Part shown: one piece after another, positions 58,589-64,000 of the stretch
Position numbering within the stretch: position 1 is the stretch's first letter
How the letters are laid out: every line of letters starts with the position of its first letter
From: Cellulomonas sp.
Lineage (GTDB): Bacteria > Actinomycetota > Actinomycetes > Actinomycetales > Cellulomonadaceae
Length of the DNA: 64,000 bases
Direction: 5' to 3'
Assembly: GCF_015234515.1 (NCBI RefSeq)
Contig: NZ_JADGMY010000028.1
Location: 186,001-250,000 of the forward strand
Made by a program: the position numbers and the translations under genes
Notes under the pieces: generated by a model
The model's database searches: none
Told to the model about the DNA's origin: nothing
What the model saw: the letters and a program-made list of their open reading frames with translations, nothing else

Positions 58589-59227
58589 ATGGTCTCCGAC
58601 TCCAAGCGATCCCGCGCGCGCATGACTGGTACCCAGCGTCGGGCACAGCTGCTGGACGTGTCCCGCAAGCTGTTCGCGGAGAAAGGCTTCGACAACACCT
58701 CCGTCGAGGAGATCGCGGCCCGCGCCGAGGTGTCCAAGCCCGTGGTGTACGAGCACTTCGGCGGCAAGGAGGGCGTGTACGCCGTCGTCATCGACCGCGA
58801 GATCCAGGCCCTGACGGACGCGCTCACCACGGCCCTCGAGCTCGGCGGGCACCCCAAGGTCATGGTCGAGCGGACCGCGCTGGCCCTCCTGACGTACATC
58901 GAGGAGTCCGAGGACGGCTTCCGGATCCTCGTGCGCGACTCGCCGGTCGCCCAGGCCACCGGCACGTTCTCCTCGCTCATCGGCGACGTCGCGTCCCAGG
59001 TCGAGCACCTGCTGGGCGCACAGTTCAAGAAGCAGGGGCTCGACCCGCGTGCGGCCCCGATGTACGCGCAGATGCTCGTCGGCATGGTCGCCCTGACGGG
59101 TCAGTGGTGGCTCGACGCGCGCAGCCCGCGCAAGACCGACGTCGCGGCGCACCTGGTGAACCTCGCGTGGAACGGGCTCGAAGGGCTGGAGCGGCGCCCT
59201 GAGCTGACCAAGCAGCCCACGACGTAG
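58589..59227 (+). CDS. TetR-family transcriptional regulator
   Basis: A 212-residue regulator. The N-terminal helix-turn-helix is clear: RRAQLLDVSRKLFAEKGFDNTSVEEIAARAEVSKPVVYEHFGGKEGVYAVVIDRE (about 17-70). The C-terminal ligand/dimer domain includes EESEDGFRILVRDSPVAQATGTFSSLIGDVASQVEHLL, typical of actinobacterial regulators of lipid metabolism or efflux. The ATG at 58589 has no clear ribosome binding site; an internal ATG at residue 12 (MTGTQRR) is a credible alternative. The target is unknown; a palindrome lies just upstream. Confidence 0.9.
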   Translation: MVSDSKRSRARMTGTQRRAQLLDVSRKLFAEKGFDNTSVEEIAARAEVSKPVVYEHFGGKEGVYAVVIDREIQALTDALTTALELGGHPKVMVERTALALLTYIEESEDGFRILVRDSPVAQATGTFSSLIGDVASQVEHLLGAQFKKQGLDPRAAPMYAQMLVGMVALTGQWWLDARSPRKTDVAAHLVNLAWNGLEGLERRPELTKQPTT

Positions 59228-59246
59228 GGCGCCGCCCCACCGTGCG

Positions 59247-59552
59247 TCAGGGCGCGCGGACCTTGCGGCTGTTCGCACCCTGCATCCGCGCGCTGCGCAG
59301 ACCCGTGCGGGCTCCCGTGCGGACGTCCTGCGCCTGCACGTCGAGCATGTCGGACCGGGTCTCGGACTCGTGGTGGTGCCGCTTGTCGGTGTTGCGGTAG
59401 CGCAGGTGCACCCAGCCGGCGTAGAGCGGCCCGGCGAGCAGCAGCAGGAGCAGCATGACCTTGCCGCTGCCCTCGTCGCTGCTCCCGACGCTCGCCGTCA
59501 CGTCCGCGGCCGCCGCGAGCACCTGCACGCCGGTCAGCACGGCCCCGGTCAC
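59247..59552 (-). CDS. Small membrane protein of the SPFH/zinc-ribbon unit
   Basis: A 101-residue protein with two hydrophobic stretches (about 3-20 and 32-48, VMLLLLLLAGPLYAGWVHLRYRN) and a basic, His-rich cytoplasmic-type C-terminus (TDKRHHHESETRSDM). No family recognised. The GTG at 59552 overlaps the stop of the zinc-ribbon gene by four bases (GTGA), so it is translated with it. Probably a partner of the two upstream genes. Confidence 0.7.
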   Translation of the reverse strand: MTGAVLTGVQVLAAAADVTASVGSSDEGSGKVMLLLLLLAGPLYAGWVHLRYRNTDKRHHHESETRSDMLDVQAQDVRTGARTGLRSARMQGANSRKVRAP

Positions 59553-60760
59553 GTGAGCACCCACAGGACCGCCGCCGCTGCGGCGCCGAGCACCTCGACG
59601 ACGCTCGCGACGAGCGCGAGGCGCGGCACGTTGAGCGGCACGCTGCCCATCGTCTCCCCCGTCCGGCCGTTCACGGCCACGTAGTGCAGCAGCGTCGAGC
59701 CGTCCTTCCTGGTCTGCAGGTAGCTGTACAGCCACACCGGCAGGTAGGCGCTGACCCAGCGCTCACCGCGCACGTCGACGTCCGTGGTGTCCCAGCGCAC
59801 GCCGCGGTCGTAGAACGCGATGGTCTCGTCGACCCGCCAGCGTGCGATGTCGCTCACCTGCCCGAGCACCGCCGGCCGCAGCGCCTGGAGGTCGACGTCG
59901 CGCCGCTCCGAGGTGAAACCCTGCAGGTACCGCGGGTCGTAGGTCACGCCGTTCTCCACGTCGAACGGCAGGATCGTGTTGATCACGTTGTTCGACGTGC
60001 GCGCCGTGTCGCGGTCCAGACGCAGGGCCGAGGACTCGACGGTCAGGTCGTCGACGTGCAGGTCGAAGCTGCGGCGCACGTCGTAGACGTCGGCGTCGTA
60101 GCGCCGCTCGCTGCGCGTCTTGCCCTCGGAGTCGCGGACCTGGACGGTGTACGACCGGGTCTGGTGCTCGCCCTCGCCCGCGACGCTCGCGTGCGCGTTG
60201 ACGTCCACCACCATGTACGGCAGGTACACGCCCATGACGTTCTCGGGTGTGAACTCCGCCCGGAACCGCGGGTGGGCGTAGAACGTCCGCTTGCGGACGA
60301 ACTCCGCCACGTGCTCGACCGCCTCGTCCTTCGACACGCTGAACGGCAGCAGCATGTCCGGCACCGCGCCGTTGGGCACCTGCTCGGTGAGCGACAGCGT
60401 GTTGCGGCACCAGTGGCAGCGCGCGTGCACGGCCGTGGTCGTGTCCACGACGACGTCCGCGCCGCACGCCGTGCAGCGCAGCGTCACCGCCGGGTCGGCG
60501 GTGACGTCCGCGGTGCCCGAGCCGACGACGACGCCGGTCAGGTCACCGATCGCGCCGTCGAGGTCGAACGCCTGCAGGGCGTTCTGCGTCGACCACTCGA
60601 ACCGGCAGAAGGTGCAGCGCAGCATGCCGGTCGCCACGTTCAGCGTGGCCTCGCTCGCACCGCACCGCTCGCAGCGGACGATGCCGTCGGTGCCCTCGCC
60701 ACCCGTCCGGACGACGCGCTCGCCGTCCGGAGCGGGCCGTGGGGCCTGCAGGTCGCTCAT
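59549..60760 (-). CDS. Double zinc-ribbon membrane-associated protein
   Basis: A 403-residue protein. Two zinc ribbons are visible: CERCG ... CTFC (about 30-52) and CTACG ... CHWC (about 95-118). A large beta-rich region follows, with LLPFSVSKDEAVEHVAEFVRKRTFYAHPRF, VYLPYMVVDVNAHASVAGEG and YLPVWLYSYLQTRKDGSTLLHYVAVNGRTGETMGSVPL. One C-terminal membrane helix (LALVASVVEVLGAAAAAVLWVL) closes it. Related proteins are annotated only as TFIIB-type zinc-ribbon proteins. It sits between an SPFH protein and a small membrane protein; the SPFH stop is two bases before its ATG. Confidence 0.8.
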   Translation of the reverse strand: MSDLQAPRPAPDGERVVRTGGEGTDGIVRCERCGASEATLNVATGMLRCTFCRFEWSTQNALQAFDLDGAIGDLTGVVVGSGTADVTADPAVTLRCTACGADVVVDTTTAVHARCHWCRNTLSLTEQVPNGAVPDMLLPFSVSKDEAVEHVAEFVRKRTFYAHPRFRAEFTPENVMGVYLPYMVVDVNAHASVAGEGEHQTRSYTVQVRDSEGKTRSERRYDADVYDVRRSFDLHVDDLTVESSALRLDRDTARTSNNVINTILPFDVENGVTYDPRYLQGFTSERRDVDLQALRPAVLGQVSDIARWRVDETIAFYDRGVRWDTTDVDVRGERWVSAYLPVWLYSYLQTRKDGSTLLHYVAVNGRTGETMGSVPLNVPRLALVASVVEVLGAAAAAVLWVLT

Positions 60761-60762
60761 GG

Positions 60763-61953
60763 CTACAGACCGAGCGCCTTGGCCTTGGCGGCGTCGTAGT
60801 CGCCCTGCGTGATGAGCCCCTGGTCGAGCAGCTGCTTGAGCTGCGTGAGCCGGGCCACCGTGTCGTCGGCCGCCGGAGCCGACGCCGCCGGGGCCGCCTG
60901 GGGTGCGGGCACCGGGGCGGTGGGCTGCTGCAGCGCACCGGCCGCGCCGCCCGCCGCGTTCAGGCCCAGACCCAGCACCGCCATGTTCGCGGCACCGCCG
61001 CCGCCCTCGCCCGCGGCCTGCATGCCACGCGCGACCGACTGCTGGAGGAACGAGTTGCCGCGGGCCCCGCCCAGGGCGTCGGCCTTCTTGACGTCGCTGA
61101 GCAGCGCGCGGGTGTCCTCGTCGTACTCGATCGCGGCGATCGCGACCTTGACGATCGTCAGGCCACGCTCGGAGGTCCAGTGGTAGCCCTCCTCGACGGC
61201 CCCCGCGAGCGCCACGCCCAGGCCGACGGTGTCGCTCTGGATGCGGGTGATCCGGTTGCCCTGCGACGGGTCGTTCGTGTAGCGGGAGAACGCCCCCGCC
61301 AGGGATCCGACGACCTCGGTGAACAGCTGGCTCGCGGCCGGGTTGTCCAGGTCGGAGAAGTCGAAGACGGGGCCGCCGGGCGTCAGGTACGTCAGCGGGA
61401 CGAAGCCCTTGACGAGCAGGACCGGGTCGACGATCTTCAGCGTGTACGTGCCGCGCGTGACCGCACCGACCTGCGCGTTGAGGTACGCGTCGTCCCAGTA
61501 GATCTCCGACTGCGTGCCGAAGCGGTTGTTCGGGATCTCCTTGAGGTTCACGTAGAACGCGAGCTGCTGGGAGCCCGGCTGCCCGCCGAACTTGAACCGC
61601 TCCCAGGACGTGAGGACCGTCGAGGCCAGGATGCCGTCACCGGCGAACACGGACCGCGAGTTCGGGTCCTGCGAGCGGAACTCGTACCCGCCGGGCTCGG
61701 CGACCAGGCCGGTGAGCTGACCGTCCTGGAAGGTCAGGAGCGCCACGCCCTCGGGCACCACGATGCGGCTGCCGTTGGTGATGATGTTGTCGGACGCCTT
61801 GGTGTTCGACCCGCGGCCGGCGTTCTGTCCCCGCGGCACCGCGGGGAAGATCGCGGCGGTCGGCGGCAGACCGTCCGGCGGAGTGAGGAAGTCCTTCCAC
61901 TGGTCGGCGAACGTGCCACCCAGCGCTCCGGCGAATGCCTTGATGAAACCCAC
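60763..61953 (-). CDS. SPFH-domain protein with C-terminal SHOCT motif
   Basis: A 396-residue protein. The N-terminus (GFIKAFAGALGGTFADQWKDFL) and VPEGVALLTFQDGQLTGLVAEPGGYEFRSQDPNSRSVF match the YdjI/'virion core protein' branch of the SPFH (stomatin/prohibitin/flotillin) superfamily. The SPFH core extends to about residue 290. A Pro/Ala linker leads to a C-terminal SHOCT motif (VARLTQLKQLLDQGLITQGDYDAAKAKALG). Homologues organise membrane microdomains in the phage-shock-like systems of Firmicutes. GTG at 61953 with GGAGGGA; TACCGT at 62025-62020 is a candidate -10. First gene of the three-gene unit. Confidence 0.88.
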   Translation of the reverse strand: MGFIKAFAGALGGTFADQWKDFLTPPDGLPPTAAIFPAVPRGQNAGRGSNTKASDNIITNGSRIVVPEGVALLTFQDGQLTGLVAEPGGYEFRSQDPNSRSVFAGDGILASTVLTSWERFKFGGQPGSQQLAFYVNLKEIPNNRFGTQSEIYWDDAYLNAQVGAVTRGTYTLKIVDPVLLVKGFVPLTYLTPGGPVFDFSDLDNPAASQLFTEVVGSLAGAFSRYTNDPSQGNRITRIQSDTVGLGVALAGAVEEGYHWTSERGLTIVKVAIAAIEYDEDTRALLSDVKKADALGGARGNSFLQQSVARGMQAAGEGGGGAANMAVLGLGLNAAGGAAGALQQPTAPVPAPQAAPAASAPAADDTVARLTQLKQLLDQGLITQGDYDAAKAKALGL

Positions 61954-62159
61954 GATGTCCCTCCGGCTGACGGTCCTGCCACTCCCGACCCGGAAGACGC
62001 CCCGGGCCGGACAGCCCGAACGGTATCGCCGCGACCGGCTCGCGGGGCGCGGCACGACGAGAACTCACCCCCGTGTCGCTGACCAGGGCGTCCGTGACGT
62101 CGGGGTCGTCCCGATGTCACGCGAGCCGTTGGGCCCGCCGCAGGTCTCTCGACGTCGAC

Positions 62160-62173
62160 TAACGTTGTGACCA
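62160..62173 (+). promoter_or_regulatory. Leaderless promoter of the marR gene
   Basis: TAACGT (62160-62165) is a -10-like hexamer seven bases before the ATG at 62173, which would place transcription start on the A of ATG. The palindrome TCGACGTCGA (62149-62158) lies immediately upstream and could be the autoregulatory operator. Confidence 0.5.
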
Positions 62174-62691
62174 TGGCCGAGACCGACACCGGCCGCCCGC
62201 CCCGCGACGAGGTCGACCGCATCGTCCTCGCGTGGCAGCGCGAGCGGCCGGACCTGGACGTGCGGCCCCTCACCGTGCTCTCGCGCGTCAGCAGGCTCGC
62301 GCGTCACCTCGACCTCGCGCGCCGCCGGGCCTTCGCCCGCCACAGGCTCGAGACGTGGGAGTTCGACGTGCTCGCCGCGCTGCGCCGCGCGGGGGAGCCC
62401 TACCGGCTGTCCCCCGGTGCCCTGCTCACGCAGACGCTCGTGACCAGCGGCACCATGACGAACCGCATCGACCGGCTCGCCGAGCAGGGGCTCGTCGAGC
62501 GCCAGCCGTCGCCGGACGACCGGCGCGGCGTCCTGGTGCAGCTGACACCCGCGGGGCTGCAGCGGGTCGACGCGGCGTTCGCCGACCTCCTCGACGTCGA
62601 GCGCGGGCTCATCGGCGAGCTGCCGGAGGCGGACCGCGAGCGCCTGGCCGAGCTGCTGCGCGACGTGCTGACCCTGTTCGACGCGTCGTGA
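62173..62691 (+). CDS. MarR-family transcriptional regulator
   Basis: A 172-residue winged-helix regulator: VSRLARHLDLARRRAFARHRLETWEFDVLAALRRAGEPYRLSPGALLTQTLVTSGTMTNRIDRLAEQGLVERQPSPDDRRGVLVQLTPAGLQRVD covers the helix-turn-helix and the DxRR wing (DDRRG). The start is the ATG at 62173; a GTG two codons upstream (62167) is in frame, but a -10 element seven bases from the ATG favours a leaderless start there. It is 22 bases upstream of an MFS transporter gene, which it probably regulates. Confidence 0.92.
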   Translation: MAETDTGRPPRDEVDRIVLAWQRERPDLDVRPLTVLSRVSRLARHLDLARRRAFARHRLETWEFDVLAALRRAGEPYRLSPGALLTQTLVTSGTMTNRIDRLAEQGLVERQPSPDDRRGVLVQLTPAGLQRVDAAFADLLDVERGLIGELPEADRERLAELLRDVLTLFDAS

Positions 62692-62713
62692 GGCGCCTGA
62701 CTCCTCCCGAGGC

Positions 62714-63946
62714 ATGACCCGCGCAGCCGCCGGTGGCGGTGCCCTGCTCGCGGCCGTCCTGCTGGTCGCGCTCAACCTGCGCGGACCGATCACGGCGCTC
62801 GCCCCCGTGGTCGACGACGTCGGGGCCGACCTCGGGTTGACGCCCGCCGCGGCAGGGCTGCTCACCGGCCTGCCCATCTTCTGCTTCGCAGCGCTCACCC
62901 CGCTCGCGGCCGTCGCCCTGGCCCGGCTGGGGACGACGCGCATGCTGGCGGGCGCGCTCGTGACGATCCTGCTGGGGACGCTGCTGCGGTCGTTCGGGGA
63001 CGTGCCGGGCGCGTTCGCCGGGACGCTCGTCATCGGTGCGGCGGTCACGGTCGGCAACGTGGGCGTGCCGATCGTCGTCGCACGCGACTTCCCCCTGCGC
63101 GTGCCGCGCACCATGGGGCTGTTCTCCGCGGTGATGAACGGCGGCGCGGCCCTCACGACGTTCGGCACGGCCCCGCTCGCCGCCGTGCTCGGGTGGCGGT
63201 GGGCGCTGGCCGTGTGGGGCGTGCTCGCGGTGCTCGCCCTGGTGGTGTGGACGCACGTGCACCGGGCCGCGGGCCCCGGGCGTGACGCGGCGGGGCCCGA
63301 CGCGGCCGTCACCGCACCGCCACCCCCGGACCCCGGCGGCGCTCGCGGCGCGCCGGCCGACCGCCCGGAGGTGCCCGTGCTGCGCCGTCCCGTCACGTGG
63401 CTGCTGTGCGCGGCGCTCGTCGGGCAGTCGGCCGCGTACGTGGGCGTCGTCGCCTGGCTGCCTTCCCTGCTGCACGACGAGGTCGGGCTCAGCCGCACCA
63501 GCGCCGGCGCCGCCGCCTCGCTGTTCACGCTGCTCGGGGTGGCCGGCAGCGTGCTCGCACCCGTCGCGCTGGCCCGGCGCGTGCCGCCGCGGACCGTCGT
63601 CCTGGTCATCGCCGCGTGCTGGCTCGCGCTGCCCCTCGGCCTGCTGGTCGCGCCCGGGGGCTGGGCGGTGTGGACGGTGCTCGCCGGCCTCGCCCAGGCC
63701 GCGAACTTCGTCGTGCTGTTCTCCGTGGTCGCCGCCGTGTCCCGCACGCCCGCGGAGGTGCGCCGGTTGTCCGCGACGGTCCAGACCGCGGGCTACACCG
63801 TCGCCGCGGCCACCCCGAGCGTGCTCGGTGAGCTGCACAGCGCGACCGGCGGCTGGGCGGCGCCGCTGGTGGCGATCGGTGCGCTGCTCGTCCTGATGGC
63901 CGTGACGCACACCGTCGCCGCGGGCGGCCTGGCGCGCCGGGCGTGA
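62714..63946 (+). CDS. CynX/NimT-family MFS transporter
   Basis: A 410-residue MFS protein with about twelve hydrophobic segments. The N-terminal LLVALNLRGPITALAPVVDDVGADLGLTPAAAGLLTGLPIFCFAALTPLAAVALARLGTTRML is the signature of the CynX (cyanate)/NimT (2-nitroimidazole) group. The central loop is Pro/Asp-rich (PPPPDPGGARGAPADRPE). It may export a toxic compound under control of the upstream MarR regulator; substrate is unknown. The ATG at 62714 follows CCGAGG. Likely co-transcribed with marR (22-base gap). Confidence 0.9.
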   Translation: MTRAAAGGGALLAAVLLVALNLRGPITALAPVVDDVGADLGLTPAAAGLLTGLPIFCFAALTPLAAVALARLGTTRMLAGALVTILLGTLLRSFGDVPGAFAGTLVIGAAVTVGNVGVPIVVARDFPLRVPRTMGLFSAVMNGGAALTTFGTAPLAAVLGWRWALAVWGVLAVLALVVWTHVHRAAGPGRDAAGPDAAVTAPPPPDPGGARGAPADRPEVPVLRRPVTWLLCAALVGQSAAYVGVVAWLPSLLHDEVGLSRTSAGAAASLFTLLGVAGSVLAPVALARRVPPRTVVLVIAACWLALPLGLLVAPGGWAVWTVLAGLAQAANFVVLFSVVAAVSRTPAEVRRLSATVQTAGYTVAAATPSVLGELHSATGGWAAPLVAIGALLVLMAVTHTVAAGGLARRA

Positions 63947-63961
63947 GAGCGGGCGCTCGCG

Positions 63962-64000
63962 TCAGACCCGGCCGAGGTGGCCGCCCAGCCGGTCGAGGGC
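63962..64000 (-). CDS. C-terminal end of an unidentified protein (partial)
   Basis: The minus strand entering from the right edge reads ALDRLGGHLGRV followed by TGA at 63964-63962, 15 bases after the convergent MFS gene. The codon pattern is coding-like, and the tail resembles the final helix of GntR/FadR-type regulators. Twelve residues are too few for assignment. Confidence 0.35.
   Translation of the reverse strand, partial: ALDRLGGHLGRV

Overview
The window is a continuous stretch of very GC-rich actinobacterial chromosome. Third-position G/C is near saturation, GTG starts and ATGA/GTGA stop-start overlaps are common, and signal peptides and Pro/Thr linkers are actinobacterial in style. 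A secreted GH10 xylanase with CBM22-type and CBM2 modules, the glmU-prs-rplY-pth block and an NDH-2 type dehydrogenase point to Cellulomonas or a close relative (inference; no 16S rRNA gene is present). I see no insertion sequence, integrase, phage gene or CRISPR array.

Layout. 1-9.9 kb: start of an RND/MMPL-type exporter (minus), an iron-box-controlled siderophore-interacting flavoprotein, a YciI-like protein, a small membrane protein, a tRNA with an odd anticodon/structure combination, a repeat patch, NDH-2, a CNC/DUF21-CBS membrane protein, a PadR regulator coupled to an HAAS (DUF1700-like) membrane protein, an exopolyphosphatase-like protein, a DUF501 protein and an FtsB/DivIC-type divisome protein. 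10-23 kb: enolase, a PrmC-like methyltransferase, the xylanase, pntAB (proton-translocating transhydrogenase), MazG, a SurA-like lipoprotein and Mfd.

23-50.7 kb is a surface-polysaccharide region. It holds a GT-C mannosyltransferase-like protein, a secreted parallel beta-helix protein, a Wzz/BY-kinase fusion, at least six glycosyltransferases, a Wzy-like polymerase and a Wzx-like flippase. It also holds a 1965-residue PKD/LamG protein, a membrane-anchored protein of unknown function, a cytidylyltransferase plus a CDP-alcohol phosphotransferase, a DUF6492-like protein and a polyprenyl-phosphate sugar-1-phosphate transferase that probably starts repeat-unit synthesis. Together these make a Wzx/Wzy-type export pathway, with a predicted CDP-alcohol branch that may decorate the polymer or make a special lipid acceptor. 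Several gene-free gaps here carry the motif CGGGTGAA(A)C, a possible shared regulatory site, and one large gap carries a CRP/GlxR-like palindrome.

50.8-64 kb: pth, rplY, a SIMPL-domain protein, prs, glmU, a small membrane protein broken by an apparent frameshift, a UPF0114 protein, an MFS transporter, tRNA-Gln(UUG), a TetR regulator, a three-gene SPFH/zinc-ribbon/small membrane protein unit, a MarR regulator and a CynX-type MFS transporter. The last bases are probably the 3' end of a minus-strand gene.

All calls were made by reading the sequence. No database or folding search was run, so family names rest on recognised motifs, and regulatory sites are pattern matches.
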